This document shows positions 5,223 to 14,000 of a stretch of DNA of 64,000 nucleotides, piece after piece. The translations under genes and the position numbers were made by a program. Source of the DNA: Verrucomicrobiales bacterium (GTDB lineage Bacteria; Verrucomicrobiota; Verrucomicrobiia; Methylacidiphilales; JAAUTS01). The stretch lies in the NCBI GenBank assembly GCA_031256975.1, contig JAIRPN010000013.1, forward strand, positions 1 to 64,000, read 5' to 3'. Within the stretch, counting starts at the first letter, position 1. Each line of letters begins with the position of its first letter. The notes below the pieces were generated by a model. It did no database searches. It had not been told where the DNA came from and worked only from the letters and a program-made list of their open reading frames with translations.

Positions 5223-8003
5223 TTAACCGGTGGTGCGCAGGGCGCTGGCGATGGCGTTCACCGACAGCAGCAGGTCCTGCAACAACACATCAGCCTTGCA
5301 GTGGCTGCCCTTGTCCTTCAGGCGACGCCAGCGTTTCAGCAGGTCGATTTGCTGCATATGCAGGCTGCGCAGGGCTTCCTCGCGCAGTTTCAAGGTGGAC
5401 ATCATGCGCGGGCGGCGGACTTTCATTTCCTTGCCGCCGAACAGCAGGTCGAGCATGCGCTGGGTGCGCTTGAATTCGCCGGAGATCAGGCCGAAGAACC
5501 GGTTGCGCAGCTCGCTGTCGCCGACCAGCGAGCTGTAACTTTGCATCAACTTCAAGTCGGCGCTGGCCATGTTGGTCTCGATGTTGGTCATCACGTAGCG
5601 CATGAACGGCCAGCAGCTGATTGCTTCGCGCAAGGCTTTGAAATCCTGCGGATATTCTTCCTTCAGGGTTTCCAATGCAGTGCCGACGCCATACCAGCCC
5701 GGCAGGTAGAAACGGGCCTGGGTCCAGCTGAACACCCAGGGGATGGCCCGCAAGTCCTCCAGGGAGCGCACGCCGGTGCGGCGCGAGGGTCGTGAGCCGA
5801 TGCGGCTGTTTTCCAGCAAGTCAATCGGGGTGGCCTGCTCGTAAAACTTCATGAAGCCCTCGGTTTGCAGGAACTGGCGGTAACAATTGGAGCTGAGTTC
5901 GGTGAGACGCTCGGCCACCGGCGCCAAGGGCAGAAAAGTATCCCCGCTGTGGCGCTGTTTCAGCGTGATGCCGGTGGTGCCCGCCAGCAGCAATTCCAAA
6001 TTGTAAGTGGCGGTGATCAGGTTGGCGTATTTTTGCGCGATGGTTTCGCCCTGTTCGGTGACCCGCAGGTCACCGGTCAGGGAACCGTGCGGCAGGGCTT
6101 CAAGGAAGCGGTGGGTCGGGCCCGCGCCACGGCTGATGGTGCCGCCGCGACCATGGAAGAAACGGATGTCGACGTCCGCATGGTCACCGATCCTGACTAG
6201 AATCTTCTGTGTCTTGTGCAGGCCCCACTGGCTGGCGAGGATGCCGGCATCCTTGTTGCTGTCGCTGTAGCCGATCATGATTTGCTGGACCGGACGGCGC
6301 GACTTGCAGCCGGTGTTCTGGCAGGTCTTGCGGTAGTTGCGCAGGCTCAGTTGTGTGACCGGGTGGGCCAGGAAAGCCTGCATGATTTTCGGGCTGCCCT
6401 CGAGGTCTTCCAGTGTTTCGAACAAGGGCACTACCGGCAGCAGGCAGTACAAGCCGTCCTTGCCATAGCGGGTCAATCCCGCTTCGCGCGCCAGCAGGTA
6501 CACCACCAGCAGGTCGGAGTAACGCTTGGTCATGCTGATGATGAGTGAACCGATGCCGCCGGTGCCGTAATTCTCGATGTGGCGTGCCAGCACGCGGTAA
6601 CAACTCAGCACGGCGTCGGCTTGCGGGCCGACCGGGGCATTGACGTGCAGGAACGGGCGCGGTGAACGCAATTCGCGCAGCAGCAGTTCGAGCCGCGCCT
6701 TTTCCGGCCAGTTGGCGAAGTCCATGCCGTTGAGGCCGGATGCCAGTAGCAACTGTTCCATCGCCTTGTCGTGGAAGGCGGAATTCTGGCGGACGTCAAG
6801 CGAGGCCAAATGGAAGCCGAACACCTGGACGGCGCGCAGAATCGGGTTGACGTCATGCTCGGCCAGTCGCTTGGCGTTGACCTTCAGCAGTGAGTCGCGC
6901 AGCACCAGCAGATCGTCCTCGAGTTCCGAGGAATAGCGGTAACAGCCGGGGAACTGCGACGGTTTCACGCTTAACGCCTCGTTCAGCTGGATGGGCAGCC
7001 GGGTGACGATCAGCGCCGACAACATGCGCCAGGGTTCGGACTGGTTCAACTCAACCGCCTGGTTGGCGCGGTCGCCGAGCAATTCGATGATTTCCTTGTT
7101 GCGCTGCAGCAGCTCCTTCGGCGGAGTCTGCAACGAGTCGGACAAACTCATGATGCGCGGCAGATTGGCCAGCATGCGGTGCAGGACCAGCAGGGCTTCC
7201 ACCCGCAATTCGTTCAGGGTCTCGCAAGTGGTTTCCGCGGTGACCAGCGGATGACCGTCACGGTCGCCTCCCACCCAAGTGCCGAAGGTCAGGCGCGGGC
7301 GGTTGGCGGGATCGAAAATGCTGTCGGGATCAAAGCCCATTTTTTCCCAAGCCTGCTGGAAGCGCAGGTCGAGTCGCGGCAGCACCGCGGGGAACACCTC
7401 GCGCAGGTAATGCAGGATGGTCTGGCGTTCCTTGTTGACGCTCGGTTTTTCCAGCAATACTTCGCCGGTGCGCCACAAGCGTTCGAGCACGGTCTTGATC
7501 TGCTCGCGGTTGGCACTCAATTCGTTCGGCGTCCACATCTGGTTCTCGCGCTGCACCAGTAGCAGGTAAAGTTCGCGGTGCTTCTCCAGCACGGTGGCGC
7601 GCTTGGCCTCGGTCGGGTGCGCGGTGAGCACCGGCTCGACGTGGATATGGGACAGGGTCTCGGCAATTTCCTTTTCCTTGCAGCCGAGCTCGAGCAGCTT
7701 GGTCAGGTAGTCGCGCCACAGGCCGTGCTCGGGATCCGGGTCCTCGATCGAGGCGCGGGCGCGGCGCATCTGCGCGGCGGCATTTTCCTCGACCATGTTC
7801 AGCAGCTGGAAAGCGATGGAATAAGCCTGCGCCAGATGCGGCGAGAAACGGCGCGGCAGCGGAAGTTTTTTCAACTCATGGCTGAACGGCAATTGCTCGG
7901 CGATTTTCTTTTCGCCGAGTTCCTCCAGGACTTCGCGGAAACAAACAATCAGGAAATCCAGATCCCGGTCGATTTTGGCGAATCCTTCCTTTACGTAATC
8001 CAT
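5223..8003 (-). CDS. ppc: Phosphoenolpyruvate carboxylase
   Basis: 926 residues from the ATG at 8003, close to the normal family length of 880-960. It catalyses irreversible carboxylation of PEP with bicarbonate to oxaloacetate, an anaplerotic step feeding the TCA cycle. Diagnostic motifs are VLTAHPTEAKR (catalytic His near residue 129), GGDRDGHP, the mobile loop FHGRGGTISRGAGPTH, and RVTEQGETIAQKY; the C-terminus ends in the usual RTTG. A TTG nine bases upstream is also in frame. The gene is monocistronic. It lacks the CGCTAAY word that is frequent elsewhere in the window. Confidence 0.97.
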   Translation of the reverse strand: MDYVKEGFAKIDRDLDFLIVCFREVLEELGEKKIAEQLPFSHELKKLPLPRRFSPHLAQAYSIAFQLLNMVEENAAAQMRRARASIEDPDPEHGLWRDYLTKLLELGCKEKEIAETLSHIHVEPVLTAHPTEAKRATVLEKHRELYLLLVQRENQMWTPNELSANREQIKTVLERLWRTGEVLLEKPSVNKERQTILHYLREVFPAVLPRLDLRFQQAWEKMGFDPDSIFDPANRPRLTFGTWVGGDRDGHPLVTAETTCETLNELRVEALLVLHRMLANLPRIMSLSDSLQTPPKELLQRNKEIIELLGDRANQAVELNQSEPWRMLSALIVTRLPIQLNEALSVKPSQFPGCYRYSSELEDDLLVLRDSLLKVNAKRLAEHDVNPILRAVQVFGFHLASLDVRQNSAFHDKAMEQLLLASGLNGMDFANWPEKARLELLLRELRSPRPFLHVNAPVGPQADAVLSCYRVLARHIENYGTGGIGSLIISMTKRYSDLLVVYLLAREAGLTRYGKDGLYCLLPVVPLFETLEDLEGSPKIMQAFLAHPVTQLSLRNYRKTCQNTGCKSRRPVQQIMIGYSDSNKDAGILASQWGLHKTQKILVRIGDHADVDIRFFHGRGGTISRGAGPTHRFLEALPHGSLTGDLRVTEQGETIAQKYANLITATYNLELLLAGTTGITLKQRHSGDTFLPLAPVAERLTELSSNCYRQFLQTEGFMKFYEQATPIDLLENSRIGSRPSRRTGVRSLEDLRAIPWVFSWTQARFYLPGWYGVGTALETLKEEYPQDFKALREAISCWPFMRYVMTNIETNMASADLKLMQSYSSLVGDSELRNRFFGLISGEFKRTQRMLDLLFGGKEMKVRRPRMMSTLKLREEALRSLHMQQIDLLKRWRRLKDKGSHCKADVLLQDLLLSVNAIASALRTTG

Positions 8004-8047
8004 CGTTGGCAAGAGCAGCTCCTAGTTCGCAGGCTAAAATAACGACT

Positions 8048-8082
8048 ATTAGCGGGTCTGCAAATGACAAATTGCCGCTAAT
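8048..8082. repeat. Inverted pair of CGCTAAT words in a divergent intergenic region
   Basis: ATTAGCGG at 8048-8055 and CCGCTAAT at 8075-8082 are exact reverse complements separated by 19 bp. They lie between the divergent starts of ppc and the YugP-like gene, so this copy cannot be a 3' terminator for either. Confidence 0.6.
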
Positions 8083-8228
8083 CGCGAAAGTTTTGCAGCG
8101 TCCGGTTTCCCTTGCGGCGCGCTGGGTCTGGGCTAGAATGTATCGGTTAAAGGATGGTCGCGAGTGGTGAAAAGAGGGTTTTTGTCATTGGCGCCGTTAA
8201 AACAACAGAACAATACAACTAAACAAGC

Positions 8229-8933
8229 ATGATACATTTTGATTTGTGGTTTATCTTGATCTTCGTCTTTACCATGGCGTTTTCGCTGATCGCCGCGGCG
8301 CGGGTGAAATCGGCCTTTCACAAATGGAGCCAGGTTCCCGCCGGTTCCGGTGAAACGGGGGCCAGCTGCGCGCAACGCATCCTGGATGCGGCGGGTATCG
8401 ACGACGTGGAGATTGTGCCGGGCGATTCGTTCCTCGGCGACCACTATGACCCGATTCACAAGCGCCTGGTATTGTCGCCGGATAACTTCCAGGGCAATTC
8501 CGCCGCCGCGCTGGGCATTGCCGCGCACGAATGCGGCCATGCGATCCAGCACAAGATGGCTTACGCCCCGTTGAAATGGCGCATGGCGTCGGTCGGCGCC
8601 ACCACTTACGCCAACCAGGTCATCACTTGGATGCCGCTGATCTTTTTGTTTACCGGCATGCTGGCGCCGAAGACCGCGTTCCTGATCATGGGTTGCGCCT
8701 GGGGCGTGGTGATGTTGTTCAACCTGATCACTCTGCCGGTGGAGTTTGACGCCTCGCGCCGCGCGGTGATTATTTTGGACAAGATGAGCTTCCTGCGCAC
8801 GGAGGAAGCCCAGATTGGTGTCCGCAAGGTGTTGAATGCCGCGGCTTGGACCTATGTGGCGGCCTTTGTCACCTCGCTGTTGTACACGCTCTATTACCTG
8901 TTGCCGCTGATTCTCGGTAATCGCCGTAACTAG
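8229..8933 (+). CDS. Membrane zinc metallopeptidase, YugP family
   Basis: 234 residues. An N-terminal membrane helix (about 4-22) is followed by a soluble part with HECGH (residues 100-104), the zinc-binding and catalytic motif. Three further hydrophobic segments follow, including the end LLYTLYYLLPLI. The upstream YDPIHKRLVLSP pattern is typical of the neutral zinc metallopeptidase family (PF04298, B. subtilis YugP). The substrate is unknown. The gene is transcribed away from ppc and ends at a clear terminator. Confidence 0.88.
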   Translation: MIHFDLWFILIFVFTMAFSLIAAARVKSAFHKWSQVPAGSGETGASCAQRILDAAGIDDVEIVPGDSFLGDHYDPIHKRLVLSPDNFQGNSAAALGIAAHECGHAIQHKMAYAPLKWRMASVGATTYANQVITWMPLIFLFTGMLAPKTAFLIMGCAWGVVMLFNLITLPVEFDASRRAVIILDKMSFLRTEEAQIGVRKVLNAAAWTYVAAFVTSLLYTLYYLLPLILGNRRN

Positions 8934-8949
8934 CGACGGTATTTTTTCT

Positions 8950-8985
8950 GCCGCTAACCATGACCTCACGGTTAGCGGCTTTTTT
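8950..8985 (+). terminator. Rho-independent terminator built from an inverted CGCTAAC pair
   Basis: GCCGCTAACC (8950-8959) pairs perfectly with GGTTAGCGGC (8970-8979) around a 10-base loop, followed by six T residues. It ends the YugP-like transcript. The stem contains two copies of the window-wide CGCTAAY word in opposite orientation, as uptake sequences do in Neisseria and Haemophilus terminators. Confidence 0.88.
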
Positions 8986-8991
8986 ATTGGT

Positions 8992-10434
8992 TCAAAGCTG
9001 GCCGACCGGGAAAAATTTCAGGAACAACAGGCCGGTTAGAATCAAAATGGGCAGCAGGATCGGCAGCGCATATTTCACGATGTATTGCACGAAACCGGGC
9101 ACACGCACCTTGGCGTGGTCGGCGATGGCCTTGACCATGAAGTTCGGACCGTTGCCGATGTAGGTCAGCGCGCCGAAAAACACCGAACCGAGCGAGACGG
9201 CGATGATGTACAAATTGTGGTTGCCGATCAGGTAGGAGATTTCCAGGTCGCTTTCCGGGACTTGGTGGTTAGCGAGCAGGTCGCCATGGTATTTGTACAA
9301 CGTGGCGAAGGTGTTTTGCGTATCGGCCGGCTGGCTGTTCAGCCAGTTGAGCAGTTCCGTGCCGTTGAGGGCCACGCCCTGTTGCAGGTTGGCCAGCAGT
9401 TCGTTTGGCACAAACAGGCCGATCGAGGCGCTGAGGAAGGTGAGGTAAGTCGGCGCGTTGTCGAGGGCGCCGGAAAGCAGGCCGCTGGAAAAATAGAACG
9501 CCAACGGCGAGGCGATGCCGAGTTCCGCCGCGTGCAGTTTCAGATAATCCAAGGCGGGCATCATGGTGGCGAAGATGCCGATGAACAGGAAGGCCACCTC
9601 CTTGATCGGGTGAAAATTGAATTCGTTGGCCGCATGCACGGTTTTCTTGGTGGAGAAGTATGAGGCGACGGCGGCGATCACCATTAGCGCCTCGCGCCAC
9701 GGCGAATCAAGGAACACCCCGGCCAGCACCAGCGCGAGAAAAAACACATTGTGCATGCCGTCGAACTTCCAGGTTTCCTCGCCAACATGCTGCGCCTCGC
9801 GCACCCTGGCGGGGGCGAGCCGGAAATTTTTCAGGTCGAAACAATAAAACATCGCCAACAGCAAACCGAGCGCAAAGGCCCAGGGAATCCACAGATGCTC
9901 GATTGTCCAGAAAAACGGAATGCCTTTCAGGTAACCGAGGAACAGCGGGGGATCGCCAATCGGCGTCAGGCAGCCGGCGACGTTGCTGACGATGAAGATG
10001 AAAAACACGATGTGGAATGCGGTGATGCGGTATTTGTTCATGCGAATCCACGGACGGATCAACAGCATCGACGCGCCGGTGGTGCCGATGATGTTCGCCA
10101 ATAGCGAGCCGATGAACAGGAACACCACATTCTGCGCCGGGGTGGATTCGCCCTTCAGCGAGATATGGATGCCGCCGCTAATCACGAACAGCGAGCCGAT
10201 CAACGCGATGAAGCTGACATACTCATGCGCGGTGTGCAGTACGGTGGTATGCGCCTTCAGCGAAAACAGGTAATAGACCAAAGTGATGCTGCCGAGGGCG
10301 ATGGCGACCTTCGGGTAATGTTTTTCCCACCAGTGTTTGCTGATGAACGGCATGACCGCGATGGATAGCAGCATCACGGCGAAGGGAATGATCATCCAGG
10401 GGTTCGGTTCAATCAACTCGGCGGCGGCGAACAT
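8992..10434 (-). CDS. Na+/H+ antiporter, NhaD/ArsB superfamily
   Basis: 480 residues with roughly a dozen hydrophobic helices. The two halves carry the superfamily's characteristic turns: IGTTGASMLLIRPWIRMNK in the first half and GSVFFGALTYIGNGPNFM in the second. The conserved GCLTPIGDPPLFLGYL segment near residue 160 is typical of NhaD-type sodium:proton antiporters. It is expected in the inner membrane, exporting Na+ for H+; a citrate or other organic-anion permease of the same superfamily is a less likely alternative. It is transcribed alone and converges on the YugP-like gene. Confidence 0.85.
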   Translation of the reverse strand: MFAAAELIEPNPWMIIPFAVMLLSIAVMPFISKHWWEKHYPKVAIALGSITLVYYLFSLKAHTTVLHTAHEYVSFIALIGSLFVISGGIHISLKGESTPAQNVVFLFIGSLLANIIGTTGASMLLIRPWIRMNKYRITAFHIVFFIFIVSNVAGCLTPIGDPPLFLGYLKGIPFFWTIEHLWIPWAFALGLLLAMFYCFDLKNFRLAPARVREAQHVGEETWKFDGMHNVFFLALVLAGVFLDSPWREALMVIAAVASYFSTKKTVHAANEFNFHPIKEVAFLFIGIFATMMPALDYLKLHAAELGIASPLAFYFSSGLLSGALDNAPTYLTFLSASIGLFVPNELLANLQQGVALNGTELLNWLNSQPADTQNTFATLYKYHGDLLANHQVPESDLEISYLIGNHNLYIIAVSLGSVFFGALTYIGNGPNFMVKAIADHAKVRVPGFVQYIVKYALPILLPILILTGLLFLKFFPVGQL

Positions 10435-10470
10435 AACACCGCACTATAGCGCAAGGGCGGATCGAGCCAA

Positions 10471-10502
10471 CAAAAAGCCGCCAGCCATGACGCGGCTGGC
10501 GG
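10471..10502 (-). terminator. Rho-independent terminator after the sigma factor gene
   Basis: On the minus strand the stem (10494-10502 with 10477-10486) pairs CCGCCAGCC with GGCTGGCGG, followed by TTTTTG. It lies about 90 bp past the sigma factor stop. Confidence 0.75.
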
Positions 10503-10520
10503 TTGAAACTTAAACGATCT

Positions 10521-10552
10521 TCGTGGCGGGCGCGTGAAGCGACCCGCCACGA
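10521..10552. other. Perfect 10-bp hairpin between the sigma factor stop and its terminator
   Basis: TCGTGGCGGG (10521-10530) and CCCGCCACGA (10543-10552) are exact reverse complements with a 12-base loop and no T tract on either strand. It would fold in the 3' untranslated region of the sigma factor mRNA and may stabilise the transcript. Confidence 0.5.
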
Positions 10553-10591
10553 AACCTATAACCCCCGTTTTAGGTCAGGGATTGCTCCCTG

Positions 10592-11530
10592 TTAGATCGA
10601 AACTGTTTTAGCGGATTTCCTGTCGCCGAACAACACTTTCAAGCGTTCGTTCAGTTGCTGCGAATTCCGCAGGCGATCCGTGTCGGAGCCCTTCAAATTG
10701 TCCTCGGACAACTGGCGGCGCAGCTTGGTCAGCGCGATTTCCTGCAACTGCCGGATACGCTCGCGGCTGACGCGGAAATCCTTGCCGATGGTCTCGAGGG
10801 TTTCTTCCTCGCGACCGTGCAGGCCGAATCTCATTGCCAAAATCTTCAGTTCCTTGTCGTTCAGGACATTCAGGGACGCCATGGCGTTTTCCAGCAGTTC
10901 CTTCTGCGCCATCTCGGTCGCCGGGTCGGCGGCGCTTTCGTCCGGGATGGTGTTGGACAAGGTGGTTTCCTTGGAATCGTCCTGGTTGCCGGGTGTGCTG
11001 TCCAGCGAGACCACTTGCACCGAGGCGGAGCGGGCACGGCTGATGTCTTCAACGTCCAGACCGGCGATGTCGGCGATTTCTTCCTCGGAAGGTTGACGGC
11101 CCAGTTGCGAGACCAGTTCATCGGTGGCGATCTGGGTCTTGCGCAGCAATTGCGCCTTCCAGATCGGCACCCGGACGGTCTTGCCCTGGTTGGTGATCGC
11201 GCGGCGGATGCGCTGCTTGATCCACAAGGCGGCGTAAGTACTGAACTTGGCGCCTACCTTGGGGTTGAAAAGTTCACCAGCGCGTACCAGACCGAGGTTG
11301 CCTTCGGAAATCAGGTCGGGGAGGGGCAGGCCCAAGCCGACGTATTCGAGGGCGATTTTAACCACCAGACGCAGGTTTGCTTGTACCAATTCCTGCAGGG
11401 CGGCGTGATCCTTTTTCTTGATCCGGTTGGCCAGTTTGATTTCTTGTTCGCGGGTCAGCAGGGCGTATTTCCCAATTTCCTTGAGGTAACTTTCCACCGA
11501 CGCCGTGGGGGTGTATGATGTCGTACTCAT
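10592..11530 (-). CDS. Sigma-70 family RNA polymerase sigma factor (primary or RpoS-like)
   Basis: 312 residues with no region 1.1. Region 1.2 (VESYLKEIGKYALLTREQE) is followed by region 2 (LVQANLRLVVKIA, then LPLPDLISEGNLGLVRA and KFSTYAALWIKQRIRRAI). Region 3 comes next, and then region 4 with a helix-turn-helix (ETIGKDFRVSRERIRQLQE) that reads the -35 element. The short N-terminus and the PKVGAKFSTYAALW variant suggest a group 2 (alternative, RpoS-like) or short primary sigma factor; sequence alone does not separate the two. An acidic linker with DDSKETTLSNTIPDE lies between regions 3 and 4. The upstream 260 bp is AT-rich with a TetR-type palindrome. Confidence 0.88.
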   Translation of the reverse strand: MSTTSYTPTASVESYLKEIGKYALLTREQEIKLANRIKKKDHAALQELVQANLRLVVKIALEYVGLGLPLPDLISEGNLGLVRAGELFNPKVGAKFSTYAALWIKQRIRRAITNQGKTVRVPIWKAQLLRKTQIATDELVSQLGRQPSEEEIADIAGLDVEDISRARSASVQVVSLDSTPGNQDDSKETTLSNTIPDESAADPATEMAQKELLENAMASLNVLNDKELKILAMRFGLHGREEETLETIGKDFRVSRERIRQLQEIALTKLRRQLSEDNLKGSDTDRLRNSQQLNERLKVLFGDRKSAKTVSI

Positions 11531-11596
11531 TACTCGTCTATCCTATCAACAAACCTATTAAAATCAACCGGTCGACAGAAGTTATTCCTAATGTTT

Positions 11597-11614
11597 ATTG
11601 ACCGACCGGTCAAT
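11597..11614. promoter_or_regulatory. ATTGACC-GACC-GGTCAAT palindrome upstream of the sigma factor gene
   Basis: Perfect 7-bp arms flank four bases in an AT-rich region about 70-85 bp upstream of the sigma factor start. A related ACCGGTCGAC lies at about 11568. The ACCGACCGGTC pattern resembles TetR-family operators. No TetR gene is in the window. The rest of 11531-11790 is AT-rich, with no ORF and no further structure that I can support. Confidence 0.4.
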
Positions 11615-11814
11615 ACATAAATTTAATTAATACTCTTCTCTTTACAAGCATTTTTTTACCGCAACGGACTGTAAAAATTTTTTACTTCACACAACTTAAA
11701 TATATCACGCAAAATAGTTAACAGCATGGACAATGCCGGTTTTGGGCTTTTTCCCGGCGATAAAAATTTTGTAACCAAAGTCCGGCAGGCGTGTTTATCC
11801 GTTCAAATAATCCG

Positions 11815-12426
11815 ATGAATGAATTATCGGATGAATCTGAAAAAATTATGAGCGAACCAGAAAATTCAGCAAATTGTTTGAAAACCAAGACCAACTGGGC
11901 GTTTGCCATGTCTATCATTAGCTTGGCATTGAATGTCATCCTGATCACCGCGTTGATTGTCGGCATCAGCTGCCACAAGAAACGCCATCACGAAGGTTTC
12001 CGTCACGGCTTTGGCGGCGGCCCCGGCATGCAGTGCCCGATGATGGGCGGCCCCGGCGGTCCCGGTGGCTTCAAAAAATTTGGCGGCCCGGGCTTTGAAC
12101 GTCCCGGCTTTGGCAAGGACGGCGGTCCCGGCGAACGCCGCGAATGGGGCGGCCCCGGCGGTGAAAACCGCGGCCAGCGCATGCTCGACCGCCTGACGAC
12201 GGAACTCAGCCTCGACGCCGGACAACAAGCCAAGATCAAGCAGATCTTTGACGACCAGAAGGCGCAGATCGAAAAACTGGGCGACCAGCGTACTCCTGAC
12301 GCCGTGAAAAAGATCCTGGAAGACGGCAAGGCGAAGATTCGCGTCGTGTTGAAACCCGACCAGCAGAAGAAATTCGACGACATGGCGGCAAAATTTGGCC
12401 CGAAACGTAACCCAGAACAAAAGTAA
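11815..12426 (+). CDS. Membrane-anchored Spy/CpxP-like (LTXXQ-type) protein with Gly/Pro-rich linker
   Basis: 203 residues from the ATG at 11815; a GTG at 11791 and an ATG at 11848 are alternatives. One membrane helix (NWAFAMSIISLALNVILITA) follows a short cytoplasmic tail. After it comes a His-rich stretch (CHKKRHH), a low-complexity segment rich in GGPG repeats and Met/Cys (GMQCPMMGGPGG), and a helical C-terminus. That part has LSLDAGQQAKIKQIF and VLKPDQQKKFD, the two spaced motifs of Spy/CpxP periplasmic stress chaperones and zinc-resistance proteins. The His/Met/Cys-rich linker could bind metal; that is inference. It is divergent from the sigma factor gene and ends at a strong terminator. 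Confidence 0.6.
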   Translation: MNELSDESEKIMSEPENSANCLKTKTNWAFAMSIISLALNVILITALIVGISCHKKRHHEGFRHGFGGGPGMQCPMMGGPGGPGGFKKFGGPGFERPGFGKDGGPGERREWGGPGGENRGQRMLDRLTTELSLDAGQQAKIKQIFDDQKAQIEKLGDQRTPDAVKKILEDGKAKIRVVLKPDQQKKFDDMAAKFGPKRNPEQK

Positions 12427-12439
12427 GGCCAGCAACAAA

Positions 12440-12478
12440 AACGCCAACCTTGCCCCAGACGAGGTTGGCGTTTTTTTG
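12440..12478 (+). terminator. Rho-independent terminator after the Spy/CpxP-like gene
   Basis: AACGCCAACCT (12440-12450) pairs with AGGTTGGCGTT (12462-12472), followed by a run of T residues. The A-rich left flank makes it usable in both directions. Confidence 0.88.
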
Positions 12479-12495
12479 TGCCCGGAAAAGGAGAG

Positions 12496-12590
12496 GTGAA
12501 GAGTGAATGGTGAAAAGTGAAATGAATGCAGCTCACGCGGAAGCTGTGCTTATTGGGTTCATTTCACTCTTCACTTTTCACCATGCACAT
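12496..12590. repeat. Miniature GTGAA-heptad inverted-repeat element (no ORF)
   Basis: The left part GTGAAGAGTGAATGGTGAAA continues through GTGAAATGAATGCAGCT. The right part has AAGCTGTGCTT, TTGGGTTC and then TTTCACTCTTCACTTTTCAC. The order and sequence of blocks match the ends of the 562-bp element at 1873-2434 with the ORF removed. It lies between two convergent genes and stops four bases short of the 3' end of the gene at 12595. Confidence 0.75.
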
Positions 12591-12594
12591 TTGA

Positions 12595-13416
12595 TTACCC
12601 CGCCACCATTTCCCACAGGACTTTGCGGGAAAGGTACCAGGTGCCGCGCCAGCTGTAACCGATCTGGCCGCTGGCCTGCGGGTAATGGCGCAGCATGCCG
12701 ATGTGCAGGTTGTAACGGATCATCGCCTCGTTGATGCGATTGAAGAATTGCGGCGCTTCCGGCAGTTGCTCGCCATTGTGCGGATGCACTTCGTTGAGGC
12801 GCAGGTATTCCTCGTGCTGGGAGAACAGTTCCGCCGAGTCGTGCGCCTCCAGGCAGCGGTAAACCTGCAATTCCGGCGGCATTTTCATGTTGTAGGACAA
12901 CGGGAAGTCCCAGGTGATCCAGTAATTGCCCTGCTCGTCGATGGTGACGAATTGCAGGAACAGCAGGGAAAATTGCCCCTGGCGGATGACGCTAATGGCG
13001 GCGTAAACCGGTTTTTCGCGATGCTGGAACAAACGGAATCCGTGCCGTACCGGCGAGGGTTCCAGCCAGTAATCGCGATCCAGCACGAAGTCGAGTTCGC
13101 GCAATTCCCCGGTGATAATCCGCAGTTCCTCAAGGTCCTGTTCCTGCAGGGTGCCTGGCGTTAGCGCCGATTCCCTGGAAAAACGCAGTGTACGGCTCAG
13201 GTACGCCGCCTGAACCACCGGGATGATGAACCAGCACAGCAAGCTGACGGCGACCACCACCCAGCTGTCGGTGATGAACCAGGCCGCCGCGCCAATGCTG
13301 GCAAAAATCAGCCAGACGCCGATGCGGCGCAGCCACGGGCGTTCGCTTTGCAGGAAGGTATAAGCCCCCAGCAACAGGGCCAGGCAAATGCCGAGATTGA
13401 GCATCCAGGAATTCAT
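12595..13416 (-). CDS. Membrane-anchored protein of unknown function
   Basis: 273 residues. Three hydrophobic helices occupy the first 70 residues (ICLALLLGAYTFL, IGVWLIFASIGAAAWFI and VVVAVSLLCWFIIPVV). A soluble domain of about 200 residues rich in aromatic residues follows, predicted to face the cytoplasm or periplasm. I do not recognise the family. Features such as DRDYWLEPSPVRHGFRLF and NYWITWDFPLSYN suggest an alpha/beta domain. It is downstream of the DJ-1/PfpI gene on the same strand with a 10-bp gap and is probably the last gene of the ftsK-rodZ-pgsA unit, which hints at an envelope-related role. Confidence 0.6.
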   Translation of the reverse strand: MNSWMLNLGICLALLLGAYTFLQSERPWLRRIGVWLIFASIGAAAWFITDSWVVVAVSLLCWFIIPVVQAAYLSRTLRFSRESALTPGTLQEQDLEELRIITGELRELDFVLDRDYWLEPSPVRHGFRLFQHREKPVYAAISVIRQGQFSLLFLQFVTIDEQGNYWITWDFPLSYNMKMPPELQVYRCLEAHDSAELFSQHEEYLRLNEVHPHNGEQLPEAPQFFNRINEAMIRYNLHIGMLRHYPQASGQIGYSWRGTWYLSRKVLWEMVAG

Positions 13417-13426
13417 GGCCCTGTAA

Positions 13427-13999
13427 TTATAGCCCCGAAAGCGAAGGAGGGCAAAGTAAGCCTTGGTTGACTTTGGCGACGGCCTCCTCGCCCCCTATCA
13501 GGCGGACCATCGTTAGCGCCAGTTCGAAGGCTGCACCGGCGGCGATGCCGGTGACCAGCTTGCCGTCGATGACGATGCGTTGGTTCAGCGGGGTGACGTC
13601 CTTGAGATCGTCAATGGCGGTCGGGTGGCAGGTGAATTTTTTGCCGGCGAGCAATCCGGCCGCGTTAAGCGCCAACGGAGCCGCGCAAATCGCGGCAATC
13701 CATTTTTGTGCGGCGGCCTGCTGTTGCAATTTTTTCAACAACTTGCCGTTGGCGGCCAGATTATCGGCGCCGGGACGGCCGCCGGGCAGATAGATCAGGT
13801 CAAAATCCCGGTTGATGACTTCATCCAGCGTGGTGTCCGCCAGGTGCCGGGTTTGTCGTGTGGCGGTTAGCGGGTTTGTTGATAGCGTCGCCGTGGTGAC
13901 CTGGAATCCGGCGCGGCGCCAGACGTCGACCGGCACGATGGCTTCGATTTCCTCGAAACCTTCGCCCAGCGGCACCAGAATGGAAAACGCGGCACTCAT
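13427..13999 (-). CDS. DJ-1/PfpI family protein (YajL-like)
   Basis: 190 residues from the ATG at 13999; a longer upstream reading is out of character with the family. The fold marks are the N-terminal ILVPLGEGFEEIEA with the conserved Glu, YLPGGRPGADNLA, and the nucleophile elbow AAICAAPLALNAAGLL, whose Cys is the reactive thiol. TCHPTAIDDL and a final IAAGAAFELALTMV complete the pattern. Members act as deglycases, glyoxalases or redox-sensitive chaperones; the activity here is not determined. The start lies one base from the pgsA stop, so the two are translationally linked. Confidence 0.9.
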   Translation of the reverse strand: MSAAFSILVPLGEGFEEIEAIVPVDVWRRAGFQVTTATLSTNPLTATRQTRHLADTTLDEVINRDFDLIYLPGGRPGADNLAANGKLLKKLQQQAAAQKWIAAICAAPLALNAAGLLAGKKFTCHPTAIDDLKDVTPLNQRIVIDGKLVTGIAAGAAFELALTMVRLIGGEEAVAKVNQGLLCPPSLSGL

Positions 14000-14000
14000 G

